NCBI GenBank assembly: GCA_013416435.1
Contig: JACCEN010000009.1
Location: 124,001-188,000, forward strand
Reading direction: 5' to 3'
DNA: 64,000 bases
From: Alcaligenaceae bacterium
GTDB taxonomy: Bacteria; Pseudomonadota; Gammaproteobacteria; Burkholderiales; Burkholderiaceae_B
The notes below the pieces were generated by a model. It searched no databases and was not told the origin of the DNA. It worked only from the letters and a program-made list of their open reading frames with translations. Shown piece by piece: positions 55,135 through 63,431 of this stretch. The first letter of the stretch is position 1. Every line of letters begins with the position of its first letter. A program made the translations under genes and the position numbers.

Positions 55135-56430
55135 CTAGTCGATCCTTGCCACGCGGGAGGGCGGGAAAATCACGGAGAACAGGCTGCCGGCGCCGAAACG
55201 GCTATGGATGGTCAGTTCAGCATTGTGGCGCATCGCCACATGCTTGGTGATGGCCAAGCCCAGGCCGGTGCCGCCGGTGGCGCGCGAGCGGCCCCGATCC
55301 ACGCGATAGAAGCGCTCGGTGAGCCTCGGGATGTCCTGGGAAGCGATGCCGATGCCGGTGTCCTGGACCGAGTAGCAGGCCTGCCCGGCTTCCGTGATGT
55401 ACCAGCTGACCGTTATGGTTCCGTCTTTCGGGGTATAGCGTATGGCGTTGGTCAGCAGGTTGGATACCGCTGACGCCAACTCGGTTTCGACGCCGATGAC
55501 GCACAGGTTCTCGTCCACGTTCTCGACGAAGATGTGCTGATCGTTTGAAAGAATGCGCCCTTGCGCCAGCGCCGTTTGCACCAGTTGCGCGACTTGCACT
55601 GGCTCGCCTTCGGTATTGGGAGACGATTCGAGCGTGGAGAGCGTGAGAAGATCGGCAACGATGGCTTGCATGCGTTGCGCCTGTTCCAGCATCAGCGCCT
55701 GGTAATGCTGTTTTTGCTCGCTACTGAGCGAGCCTTCCGGCATGTCGCGCAGGGTCTCAAGGAATCCCGACAGGACCGTGAGCGGGGTGCGCAGCTCGTG
55801 CGAGACGTTGGCCACGAAGTCCTTGCGCGTGGTTTCCAGCTTTTCCATCTGGGTGACGTCGCGCGTGACGACCAGGTACTGGTCCAGGCCGTATCGGGTG
55901 AGCTGCACCAGCAGGGCCCGGTCTTGCCCATCGGTATTCAGATGGAGCAGGATCGGCGCTGGCCACTCGGTCTGCCGGGCATAGCGCGCGAATTCCGGCG
56001 CGCGAAGAATGTTGAATATGCTGTGGTTGCGGTCCGACTCCAGGTTCAGGCCGACGTGTTCGCTGGCGGTCTGGTTGCACCACGTCAGTTGCATGGCCTG
56101 GTCGAGCGTGATCGCGCCGTCCGGCAGAGCCTCGGCGGCGAGCATGATGCCGTTCACATGCTCATCGAGCGCATCGATTTCCTGCCGGTTGTGGCGCAGC
56201 TTGCGGTAGATGGGCGCGAGGATCTCGTCCCAGGGGCCCACCGAAGGCGGCGGCGGGGCTTCGATATCCTTTACCCACCTGGAGATGCGCGAGAGCTGCA
56301 TGCCGCTGACAAGAATCATCAGGATCAGGCCGAACGAGAAAGTCGCCCAGCCGATGCCCGCGCCCAGCCAGGCGCCGAGCGCCCACCCCAGTACGCCCCA
56401 CAGGCCAATAGAGATTAAGGTTTTGATCAT
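55135..56430 (-). CDS. phoR: phosphate-regulon sensor histidine kinase
   Basis: 431 residues. Two closely spaced N-terminal membrane segments (LISIGLWGVLGWALGAWLGAG, FSFGLILMILVSG) with almost no periplasmic loop, a PAS domain (about 90-195), HisKA with His211 in VANVSHELRTPLTVL, and the HATPase boxes (LLTNAIRYTPKDG, VQDTGIGIASQD, GTGLGLAITKH). This layout is that of PhoR, which reads phosphate through the Pst system. It follows phoB by 41 bp. Confidence 0.93.
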   Translation of the reverse strand: MIKTLISIGLWGVLGWALGAWLGAGIGWATFSFGLILMILVSGMQLSRISRWVKDIEAPPPPSVGPWDEILAPIYRKLRHNRQEIDALDEHVNGIMLAAEALPDGAITLDQAMQLTWCNQTASEHVGLNLESDRNHSIFNILRAPEFARYARQTEWPAPILLHLNTDGQDRALLVQLTRYGLDQYLVVTRDVTQMEKLETTRKDFVANVSHELRTPLTVLSGFLETLRDMPEGSLSSEQKQHYQALMLEQAQRMQAIVADLLTLSTLESSPNTEGEPVQVAQLVQTALAQGRILSNDQHIFVENVDENLCVIGVETELASAVSNLLTNAIRYTPKDGTITVSWYITEAGQACYSVQDTGIGIASQDIPRLTERFYRVDRGRSRATGGTGLGLAITKHVAMRHNAELTIHSRFGAGSLFSVIFPPSRVARID

Positions 56431-56471
56431 GATGACGACATTCGGAACTGGTGGCGATTCTTCAGTTTGGT

Positions 56472-57173
56472 TCAGGCGTTCTGGGGCAATTGAGCCGTGA
56501 AGCGGTATCCCGCGCCGCGCACCGTTTCAATATGATTCTCATGTTTGCTGGGTTCCAGCGCCTTGCGCAGGCGCCGGATGTGGACGTCGACCGTGCGCTC
56601 TTCCACAAAGACGTGATCGCCCCATACCTGGTCGAGCAATTGCGTGCGGGAAAAGACGCGTTCGGTGTGCGTCATGAAAAAGTGTAGCAGGCGGAACTCG
56701 GTCGGCCCCACGGTGAGCGCCACGTCGCCGCCGGTCACCCGGTGCGTGGCGGGATCCAGCTTGAGCGTTCCGATCTGGATCACGTCGTCGGTCAGTTGCG
56801 GCGCACGGCGTCGCAGCACGGCCTTGATGCGGGCAATCAGCTCTTTGGGCGAGAAAGGCTTGGTGATGTAGTCGTCCGCGCCGGCTTCCAGCCCTTCCAC
56901 CTTGTCATGCTCGGCGCCTTTGGCGGTCAGCATGATGACGGGCACGTTGCGGGTGCGCTCGTCGGAGCGCAGTGTCTTGGCCAGTGTGATGCCCGACGCT
57001 CCGGGCAGCATCCAGTCCAGCAGGATGAGGTCCGGCAGTTCGGCTCGTACCAGCGTCTGCGCTTGCTCGGCATCGAATGCCCGCAATACTTTGTGTCCGG
57101 CAAAGGACAGGTTCACGGAAATCAATTCCTGGATGGCGGGCTCATCTTCAACAACGAGTATGGTCGTGCTCAT
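56472..57173 (-). CDS. phoB: phosphate-regulon response regulator
   Basis: 233 residues: a receiver domain with the acid pocket Glu9/Asp10, phosphoacceptor Asp53 (LILLDWMLPG) and Lys85, and an OmpR-type winged helix (about 130-230: PTEFRLLHFFMTHTERVFSR, VDVHIRRLRKALE, VRGAGYRF). Upstream partner of phoR and divergent from ubiE across 123 bp. Confidence 0.95.
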   Translation of the reverse strand: MSTTILVVEDEPAIQELISVNLSFAGHKVLRAFDAEQAQTLVRAELPDLILLDWMLPGASGITLAKTLRSDERTRNVPVIMLTAKGAEHDKVEGLEAGADDYITKPFSPKELIARIKAVLRRRAPQLTDDVIQIGTLKLDPATHRVTGGDVALTVGPTEFRLLHFFMTHTERVFSRTQLLDQVWGDHVFVEERTVDVHIRRLRKALEPSKHENHIETVRGAGYRFTAQLPQNA

Positions 57174-57296
57174 GGTAGCTTTGTATTCTGGGTGATGGGT
57201 AATGCCCCTGAATAATATGGCGCAAATATTTCAGGTTTGTGAAAGCCCGCCGGTCTTGCGAATCTTAACCCGGTAATGATGTACGATTAGGAAATC

Positions 57297-58091
57297 ATGC
57301 AAAACCTTCATTCCCCCACACCAGACGCTTCCAGCCAGGACAGCGGCGCGCAGGCCGGCGCCAGCACGCATTTTGGCTTCAAGACCGTGAGCGAAAAAGA
57401 AAAGGCGGGCAAGGTGGCCGAAGTCTTTCACTCCGTCGCCGGCCGCTACGACATCATGAACGACCTCATGTCGGTCGGGCTGCATCGTGTCTGGAAAGCG
57501 TTCACCATAGGCCGGGCCGACGTCCGCCCGGGCATGAAAGTCCTGGACATCGCCGGCGGCACGGGCGACCTGGCGCGTGCGTTTGCCAAGCGCGCCGGCG
57601 CGCGGGGCGAGGTCTGGCTGACCGACATCAACGATTCCATGCTGCGCGTCGGGCGGGACCGCCTGACGGATCAAGGCATGCTGCTGCCCACGGCGGTTTG
57701 CGACGCCGAAAACCTGCCTTTCCCTTCCGGGTACTTCGACCGGGTCAGCGTGGCTTTCGGGCTGCGCAACATGACGCACAAAGACCGCGCGCTGTCCGAA
57801 ATGCGCCGCGTGCTCAAACCCGGCGGCAAGCTCCTGGTTCTCGAGTTCTCGCGGGTGGCCAAGCCCCTGGCGCCGGCGTACGACTGGTATTCCTTCAACG
57901 TACTGCCTTGGCTGGGCAAGAAGGTGGCGGGCGACGAGGCCAGTTACCGCTACCTGGCGGAATCCATACGCATGCATCCCGATCAAAGCACTTTGGCCGG
58001 CATGCTGGCCGACGCGGGCCTGTCCCGGGTACGGTATTTCAATCTCAGCGCCGGCCTGGTCGCGCTGCATGAAGGCGTCAACCTGGGCTAG
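57297..58091 (+). CDS. ubiE: demethylmenaquinone/2-methoxy-6-polyprenylbenzoquinol methylase
   Basis: 264-residue SAM-dependent C-methyltransferase of ubiquinone synthesis. The UbiE signatures are present: [35 protein letters not shown] (SAM motif I), and [20 protein letters not shown] followed by [10 protein letters not shown]. About 30 poorly conserved N-terminal residues precede the fold. AGGA lies 5 bp before the ATG. It is first in a run with the Tim44-like, ubiJ and ubiB genes. Confidence 0.95.
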   Translation: MQNLHSPTPDASSQDSGAQAGASTHFGFKTVSEKEKAGKVAEVFHSVAGRYDIMNDLMSVGLHRVWKAFTIGRADVRPGMKVLDIAGGTGDLARAFAKRAGARGEVWLTDINDSMLRVGRDRLTDQGMLLPTAVCDAENLPFPSGYFDRVSVAFGLRNMTHKDRALSEMRRVLKPGGKLLVLEFSRVAKPLAPAYDWYSFNVLPWLGKKVAGDEASYRYLAESIRMHPDQSTLAGMLADAGLSRVRYFNLSAGLVALHEGVNLG

Positions 58092-58116
58092 GATCTGTTG
58101 ACGCCGGGGGCGGGGT

Positions 58117-58146
58117 GGGGTCAGACCCCGTATGGGGTCTGACCCC
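58117..58146. repeat. palindromic 30-bp repeat, GTAT centre
   Basis: Consensus arms with GTAT centre, 25 bp after the ubiE stop. Confidence 0.93.
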
Positions 58147-58171
58147 TGGCTTCACAGGCTGGGTCAGAGGC

Positions 58172-58201
58172 GGGGTCAGACCCCATACGGGGTCTGACCC
58201 C
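58172..58201. repeat. palindromic 30-bp repeat, ATAC centre
   Basis: Consensus arms with ATAC centre, the mirror of the copy at 58117; a half-arm GGGTCAGA (58161-58168) sits between them. Confidence 0.93.
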
Positions 58202-58251
58202 AGGCTGCCATTCACCCGGTTTCTTCAATTTTTCGCGGAAACATGAACGTT

Positions 58252-58280
58252 TTGTAATGCCGCCTGTCTTACTTTATGCT
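58252..58280 (+). promoter_or_regulatory. sigma-70 promoter candidate for the Tim44-like gene
   Basis: TTGTAA (58252-58257), a 17-bp spacer and TATGCT (58275-58280), 135 bp before the start codon. Optimal spacing and four of six matches in each element. Confidence 0.5.
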
Positions 58281-58415
58281 AATGTTCAGCTTCCAGTAAG
58301 TATTGTGGCGTGCACGCCTGCGCTTTGCGGCCGCCGCGTCATGCTTGCATATCCAGATAAAGACATAAGCGGTGGCGGGTCTTCCAGCCCGCTCCCTCTT
58401 CAAGGAGATCACTAG

Positions 58416-59402
58416 ATGTCTAAACGTATTTCTCGGCTGCTTGCCATCGCCATGCTGACGGTATCCGCCGGCGCGATGCTGTCGGTGTCGTTCGACGCCG
58501 AAGCGCGACGGGCGGGTGGCGGAAAAAGCCTTGGACGCCAGTCGTCCAACGTGACCCAGCAGCGCCAGGCGGTGACACCGCCCGCGGCGGCTTCGACCAC
58601 GAACCGCGCCGCAGCGCCGGCGGCCGGCGCAGCCGCCACGGGCGCCGCCGCCAGCACTGCGGCCAAGAGCGGCATGTCGCGCTGGCTGGGTCCCATAGCC
58701 GGCATCGCCGCCGGCCTTGGCATTGCCGCACTGCTGTCCAGCATGGGGCTTTCGGGCGCCTTCCTGGAAATGATGTCCAGCTTGCTGCTCATCGCCTTAC
58801 TGGTCTTCGGCGTCATCTTCATCGTGCGCAGGTTGCGTGGCGGCGCATCGCGCCCCGCCATGCAGCAAGCGGGCGGCGCCGCAAGCGCCGACCGTTCCCA
58901 GAACCTATTCCGCCAGTCCGCCGGTCAAGCAGGCGCGTCGCAAGCGCCGGCCGTTCCGGCCGCCATGCCCAGCGCTGCCATTGCGCCGGTTCCCGCGGCG
59001 CCGGTGGACGACAAATGGTTCATCCCCGGCGATTTCGACACGTCCGCATTCCTGACCAATGCCAAGGCGCAATTCATCGAAATCCAGGCCATCTGGGACA
59101 GCGGCGATCTCGACCGTCTGCGCGAATACATGACCGACGACCTGGTCGCCGAAGTCAAGCCCGAAATCCTCGCGCGCGGCGAAGGCAACGTGACGGAAGT
59201 CGTGCTGTTGAACGCAGAACTCCTGGGTATCGAGGCCGTGTCGGGCGGCCATCTGGCCAGCGTGCGCTATTCGGGCATGCTGCGCGAGGCCAAGGGCGCA
59301 GAAGCGTTCCGCTTCGAAGAAGTCTGGAATCTCTACAAGGGCGAAGGCGCGGGCTGGCTGCTGGCCGGCATCCAGCAAATCCCCATCGACTACGCCAGCT
59401 AA
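58416..59402 (+). CDS. Tim44-like domain membrane protein
   Basis: 328 residues. A signal or anchor (LLAIAMLTVSAGAMLSVSFDAEA), an Ala/Gly/Thr-rich low-complexity stretch, two hydrophobic segments (GPIAGIAAGLGIAALLSSMG, MMSSLLLIALLVFGVIFIV), a second Ala/Pro linker, and a C-terminal Tim44-like domain (about 195-328: FLTNAKAQFIEIQAIWDSGDL, DDLVAEVKPEILARG, FRFEEVWNLYKG). The function in bacteria is not settled; Tim44-like domains bind membranes or proteins. AAGGAGAT precedes the ATG. Confidence 0.88.
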   Translation: MSKRISRLLAIAMLTVSAGAMLSVSFDAEARRAGGGKSLGRQSSNVTQQRQAVTPPAAASTTNRAAAPAAGAAATGAAASTAAKSGMSRWLGPIAGIAAGLGIAALLSSMGLSGAFLEMMSSLLLIALLVFGVIFIVRRLRGGASRPAMQQAGGAASADRSQNLFRQSAGQAGASQAPAVPAAMPSAAIAPVPAAPVDDKWFIPGDFDTSAFLTNAKAQFIEIQAIWDSGDLDRLREYMTDDLVAEVKPEILARGEGNVTEVVLLNAELLGIEAVSGGHLASVRYSGMLREAKGAEAFRFEEVWNLYKGEGAGWLLAGIQQIPIDYAS

Positions 59403-59494
59403 GCGCGGCGATGCGCGCGGGCAAGCCCGGCCCGCGCATCGATGCTTTCGGGCCGGCATGCTGTTTGGCCGGCCAAAGCGGCTCCAAACATGGC

Positions 59495-59512
59495 GGCGCC
59501 CTCCCGGGCGCC
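59495..59512 (+). terminator. hairpin, possible terminator after the Tim44-like gene
   Basis: GGCGCCC-TCCC-GGGCGCC hairpin 92 bp after the stop codon, followed by a short T-run in GCGGATTTTCCCG. The T-tract is weak. Confidence 0.45.
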
Positions 59513-59633
59513 GTTGCGGATTTTCCCGTTTGCATTCCTTGCACCGCCAGCGGCACAGCGCAACAGGCCATCCGCCTTGTATAAAACCGTTAAACTTGGG
59601 CACTGACAAGTTCTGAGCCATACCGGTTTTTTC

Positions 59634-60287
59634 GTGCACGCCACCATGTTTCCATTTTCCTTGCTTCCCGATCCGGCCTTCATGCATGCGCGCATTCTGA
59701 ATATGCTGCTGCGGCGGGAAGACTGGGCGCGCGAACGCCTTAGCCGGCACGCCGGGAAAACGCTGCGGTTCGCCGTTGGCGCTTTCAAGACGGGGTTTGT
59801 CTTGCAGTCCGACGGCTACGTGCAGGTTTCGGACCCGGCCGTGGTGCCCGATGTCATCCTGACCGTGCCGGCCGCCCGCTTTGCGGATCTCCCGTCCGTC
59901 TTGCGTTCCCGCGATCCCGCTGCCATCGCGGCCATCATGCATGTCCAGGGAGACGCCGGCCTTGCCCAGGTGGTGTCGGATCTGGCTCGCGATTTGCGCT
60001 GGGACGTCGAAGACGATCTATCCCGCATCGTGGGTGATGTGGCGGCCGCTCGTCTGACAAGCTTGGGGCGCAATGCCGCCAGCGGCATGCAGAGCGCGGC
60101 GATCCGGCTTGCCGGCAATGTAGGGGAATACCTGACCGAGGAAAGCGGGCTGATGGCGACCAGGCAGGCCTACGATGACTGGGTGGGCAGGCTGGCCGAG
60201 ATGCGCAAGCGGCTCGACCGCCTGGATGCCAGGATCAGCGCCTTGCCCCCGGTTCCGGAGACGCGGCTCAAAATGGGCGGCCGCTGA
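59634..60287 (+). CDS. ubiJ: SCP2-domain ubiquinone accessory factor
   Basis: 217 residues from GTG 59634 (ATG 59646 is an equally good start). An N-terminal SCP2 lipid-binding domain ([54 protein letters not shown]) and a C-terminal helical part ([18 protein letters not shown]) match UbiJ, which organises the aerobic ubiquinone biosynthesis complex. Its stop overlaps the ubiB start by 1 bp (TGATG). Confidence 0.88.
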   Translation: MHATMFPFSLLPDPAFMHARILNMLLRREDWARERLSRHAGKTLRFAVGAFKTGFVLQSDGYVQVSDPAVVPDVILTVPAARFADLPSVLRSRDPAAIAAIMHVQGDAGLAQVVSDLARDLRWDVEDDLSRIVGDVAAARLTSLGRNAASGMQSAAIRLAGNVGEYLTEESGLMATRQAYDDWVGRLAEMRKRLDRLDARISALPPVPETRLKMGGR

Positions 60288-61843
60288 TGTTTACCTTGCT
60301 GCGTTTGCTGAAAATCGTCATTGTCGCCCTGCGCTACAGGCTCGACGAGCTCGTGCTGTCGGGAATCAAGCATCCCATTGCCTATACGCTGCTGCGCATC
60401 GTGCGCTTCGGCCGTCCGCCCAGAACGCCTCGCGGGGTCCGGCTGCGGCTCGCCCTGGAGTCCCTGGGCCCGATCTTCGTGAAATTCGGGCAGGTTCTTT
60501 CCACGCGCCGCGACCTCATCCCGCTGGACGTCGCGATCGAGCTTGCCCTGCTGCAGGACCGCGTGCCGCCGTTTCCCTCGGACCAGGCTGCCGCCGGCAT
60601 CGAGGCCGCACTGGGCGCATCGCCCCATACCTTGTTCAAGCATTTCGAGGTCGACCCCGTGGCCTCGGCATCCATCGCCCAGGTCCATTTCGCGGTGTTG
60701 CACGACGGGCGGGAAGTGGCCGTGAAGGTCCTGCGTCCGGGCATGCGCGACATCATCGAAAAAGACCTTGCGCTCATGCGGGTACTGGCGGGCCTGATCG
60801 AGCGCCTGGCGGCGGATGGCCGCCGTCTCAAGCCTCGCCAGGTCGTTGCAGAATTCGACAACTACCTGCATGACGAGCTGGACCTCATACGCGAAGCGTC
60901 GAACTGCAGCCAGCTGCGCCGGAACTTTTCGCCCGAAACAGGGCGAGAGCACCTGCTCATGGTGCCGGAGGTCGTCTGGGAATATTGCGCGACCACCGTC
61001 TTCACGATGGAGCGCATGAGCGGCATACCGGTAGGCCAGATCGAGCGCCTTCGGGCAGCCGGCATCGATACCAAGGAACTTGGCCGGGCGGGCGTGGAGA
61101 TCTTCTTCATGCAGGTCTTCACCGATGGTTTTTTCCACGCAGACATGCATCCTGGCAATATTTTCGTGTCGGACCGCCCCGAAACGCTGGGCCGGTATAT
61201 TGCGCTGGACTTCGGCATCGTCGGTTCCCTGTCCGAATTCGACAAGAACTATCTGGCCCAGAATTTCCTGGCGTTTTTCCGGCGTGATTATCACCGGGTC
61301 GCCCAACTGCATATCGAGTCCGGATGGGTGCCGCCCAATACGCGCGAAGAAGAGCTCGAAGGCGCCGTGCGGGCGGTTTGCGAACCCTATTTCGACCGGC
61401 CGCTGTCCGAGATTTCCCTCGGCCAGGTGCTGTTGCGCCTGTTCCAGACATCCCGCCGCTTCAATGTCGAGATACAGCCGCAGCTGGTGCTGCTGCAGAA
61501 AACACTGTTGAACGTGGAAGGCATGGGCCGCGAGCTGGACCCCAACCTGGATCTCTGGAAGACGGCCAAGCCTTATCTGGAAAAATGGATGCATGAACGG
61601 GTTGGGCTTACCGGCCTGCGCAAGCAGCTCGACAAGGAAGCCGGCCAGTGGTCGCAGCTGCTTCCGGAAATTCCCAGGCTGGTCCACGCGCGCCTGAGCC
61701 GGCCCGATTACGGCCCTGCGTTAAACTTGGAACTGACGCGCCTTCGCAAGGCTCAGCAGCAAGGCAATCGCTTGTTGATGTTGTTGTCCGCCATCGCCAT
61801 GGTGGCTTTGGGTGTGGCTGTATGGGCATTGACTCAAAACTAG
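60287..61843 (+). CDS. ubiB: ubiquinone biosynthesis atypical kinase UbiB
   Basis: 518-residue ABC1/ADCK-family protein required for ubiquinone synthesis. Family motifs: the KxGQ helix in [17 protein letters not shown], the Ala-rich loop [12 protein letters not shown], the catalytic lysine in [20 protein letters not shown] and [12 protein letters not shown]-terminal membrane helix ([20 protein letters not shown]) anchors it. Translationally coupled to ubiJ. Confidence 0.95.
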   Translation: MFTLLRLLKIVIVALRYRLDELVLSGIKHPIAYTLLRIVRFGRPPRTPRGVRLRLALESLGPIFVKFGQVLSTRRDLIPLDVAIELALLQDRVPPFPSDQAAAGIEAALGASPHTLFKHFEVDPVASASIAQVHFAVLHDGREVAVKVLRPGMRDIIEKDLALMRVLAGLIERLAADGRRLKPRQVVAEFDNYLHDELDLIREASNCSQLRRNFSPETGREHLLMVPEVVWEYCATTVFTMERMSGIPVGQIERLRAAGIDTKELGRAGVEIFFMQVFTDGFFHADMHPGNIFVSDRPETLGRYIALDFGIVGSLSEFDKNYLAQNFLAFFRRDYHRVAQLHIESGWVPPNTREEELEGAVRAVCEPYFDRPLSEISLGQVLLRLFQTSRRFNVEIQPQLVLLQKTLLNVEGMGRELDPNLDLWKTAKPYLEKWMHERVGLTGLRKQLDKEAGQWSQLLPEIPRLVHARLSRPDYGPALNLELTRLRKAQQQGNRLLMLLSAIAMVALGVAVWALTQN

Positions 61844-61977
61844 CCCGACTATCCCTATTTCACATGTTGTCTCGCTGAAATAATCCTGTTAACTGCGCCG
61901 TCTATGCTGACGGCATGCAACGAGTTCGCCCGGGCACTGCTGTACGGTATCGCCGGGTCCATGAATGAGAGAGAACT

Positions 61978-62829
61978 ATGCTTTACCCTGAATTGTTCAA
62001 ATCGATGGAAGCCGTGCGCTGGAATATGGGTACCGACATTCCATGGTCGGACTATGATCCCGCGAAGCTGAGCGACGAGCAAGCCTACACCATCAAGATG
62101 AACGCCATCACCGAATGGGCGGCATTGCCGGCCACGGAAATGTTCCTGCGCGACAACGCCGACGACAGCGATTTCTGCGCATTCATGTCGGTCTGGTTCT
62201 TCGAAGAGCAGAAACACTCGCTGGCCCTCATCGAGTATCTGCGCCGCTTCCGCCCGGAGCTTGTCCCCACGGAGGAAGAGCTGCACAAAGTACGCTTTGA
62301 GTTCGATCCGGCGCCGGCGCTGGAAACCCTGATGCTGCATTTCTGCGGCGAGGTCCGCCTGAACCACTGGTATCGGCGCGCGGCCGATTGGCACACCGAG
62401 CCGGTCATCAAAGCCATCTACAAAATCATTGCACAGGACGAAGCCAGGCATGCGGGCGCGTATCTGCGCTATATGAAGCGTGCGCTGGTCCATCGCGGCA
62501 AGGAATTCGGCCACAACGCAAGGCTGGCGTTCTCCAAGATCGGCGTCCTGATGGCGTCCGCGCACCGGACACCGCAAGCCTTGCATCCCACGAATCTGCA
62601 CGTCAATAAAGAGCTCTATCCGCAGGACACGGTGCAGTCGAAACTGCCTTCGCCCGGCTGGCTCGAAAACTGGCTCGACAACCAGATTCAGTTCGACAAC
62701 GAATGGGAAGGCAAGGTCAGCACGCGCATCCTGCACAATATGTCCTTGCTGATGGACAGCACCTTCAATACGGTGCAGGATCTGAACCGCTACCGCAAGC
62801 AGCTGACCAAGGGCCTGGCTGTCGCCTGA
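61978..62829 (+). CDS. ferritin-like di-iron protein
   Basis: 283 residues. The spacing of metal-ligand candidates is that of a ferritin-like four-helix bundle: Glu46 (AITEWAALPATE), Glu77 with His80 (FFEEQKHS), Glu125 (CGEVRLNH), and Glu155 with His158 (QDEARHAG). The EEQKH and DEARH motifs resemble the acyl-ACP desaturase/rubrerythrin group, but the oxidised substrate is unknown. It stands alone between ubiB and the rfaE2-type gene. Confidence 0.8.
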   Translation: MLYPELFKSMEAVRWNMGTDIPWSDYDPAKLSDEQAYTIKMNAITEWAALPATEMFLRDNADDSDFCAFMSVWFFEEQKHSLALIEYLRRFRPELVPTEEELHKVRFEFDPAPALETLMLHFCGEVRLNHWYRRAADWHTEPVIKAIYKIIAQDEARHAGAYLRYMKRALVHRGKEFGHNARLAFSKIGVLMASAHRTPQALHPTNLHVNKELYPQDTVQSKLPSPGWLENWLDNQIQFDNEWEGKVSTRILHNMSLLMDSTFNTVQDLNRYRKQLTKGLAVA

Positions 62830-62846
62830 ACCGCGCAGGCTCGCAT

Positions 62847-63341
62847 ATGACGGTCCGTTTCGAATCCAAGATCCTGCCCCGCGAGGCATGCGTCGCGGCA
62901 GTGCGGAGCGGCGCGCTGCCGCGCCCCATTGTCTTCACCAACGGCGTGTTCGATATTCTGCATCGTGGCCATGTCAGCTACCTGGATGAGGCCGCGCAAC
63001 TCGGGGCCAGCCTGATCGTGGCCGTCAACACCGACGCATCGGCTCGCCGCCTGGGCAAGGGCGATGACCGCCCCCTCAATGCCGAGGCGGATCGCGCGGC
63101 CCTCCTGGCCGCCCTGGCCAGCGTCACCATGGTCACTTCGTTCGACGAGGACACGCCCCAGGCGCTCATCGAAGCCCTGCGACCCGATGTCATCGTGAAG
63201 GGTGGGGACTACGACATGGAAAGTCTGCCCGAAACCGCAAGCGTCAAAAGCTGGGGCGGCAGGGCCGTGGCAATACCGTTCGAGCATGAACGGTCGACGA
63301 CGTCGCTGGTCCGAAAGATCAGGGGTCAGACCCCGAATTGA
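62847..63341 (+). CDS. rfaE2: D-glycero-beta-D-manno-heptose 1-phosphate adenylyltransferase
   Basis: 164-residue nucleotidyltransferase making ADP-heptose for the LPS inner core, the stand-alone form of the HldE C-terminal domain. FTNGVFDILHRGHVSYL holds the HxGH active site, VNTDASARRLGKG the nucleotide-binding turn, and KGGDY the substrate loop. Start ATG 62847, 17 bp after the ferritin-like gene. The last residues (RGQTPN) and TGA are formed by a truncated palindrome. Confidence 0.93.
   Translation: MTVRFESKILPREACVAAVRSGALPRPIVFTNGVFDILHRGHVSYLDEAAQLGASLIVAVNTDASARRLGKGDDRPLNAEADRAALLAALASVTMVTSFDEDTPQALIEALRPDVIVKGGDYDMESLPETASVKSWGGRAVAIPFEHERSTTSLVRKIRGQTPN
63322..63335. repeat. truncated palindrome holding the rfaE2 C-terminus
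   Basis: Left arm GGGGTCAGACCCC followed by unrelated AATTGA, which supplies the stop codon of the rfaE2-type gene. Confidence 0.8.
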
Positions 63342-63344
63342 CCC

Positions 63345-63374
63345 GGGGTCAGACCCCGTACGGGGTCTGACCCC
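63345..63374. repeat. palindromic 30-bp repeat, consensus copy
   Basis: Exact consensus copy between the convergent rfaE2-type and tolC-type genes. Confidence 0.95.
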
Positions 63375-63389
63375 TTGGACCGCCGAGCC

Positions 63390-63419
63390 GGGGTCAGACC
63401 CTGGATGGGGTCAGACCCC
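63390..63419. repeat. repeat copy with arms in direct orientation
   Basis: GGGGTCAGACCC, TGGAT, then GGGGTCAGACCCC: both arms point the same way, unlike all the other copies. It ends 12 bp before the tolC-type stop. Confidence 0.85.
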
Positions 63420-63431
63420 GGGCCTACAGGC

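Larger units (their letters stand above)
58092..58415. other. intergenic region with two palindromes and a promoter
   Basis: 324 bp without a gene between ubiE and the Tim44-like gene. The first third holds two palindromic repeats; the rest is lower in GC and carries a likely sigma-70 promoter at 58252-58280 and a strong AAGGAGAT ribosome binding site at 58401-58408. I see no small ORF worth calling. Confidence 0.8.

Noticed and set aside
57174-57296. Pho box or clear sigma-70 promoter between phoB and ubiE
   Set aside because: No pair of CTGTCAT-like direct repeats, and the candidate -35/-10 pairs have 12- or 20-bp spacers.
60170-61687. 505-codon minus-strand frame opposite ubiB
   Set aside because: ubiB motifs are intact on the plus strand; no supporting feature for the antisense frame.
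1834-63419. CRISPR array
   Set aside because: The repeats are palindromic and scattered, with spacers of irregular length, and no cas genes are present.
14038-63419. Insertion sequence ends
   Set aside because: No transposase gene, no target-site duplications that I could see, and copies occur singly or in clusters rather than in pairs around a gene.
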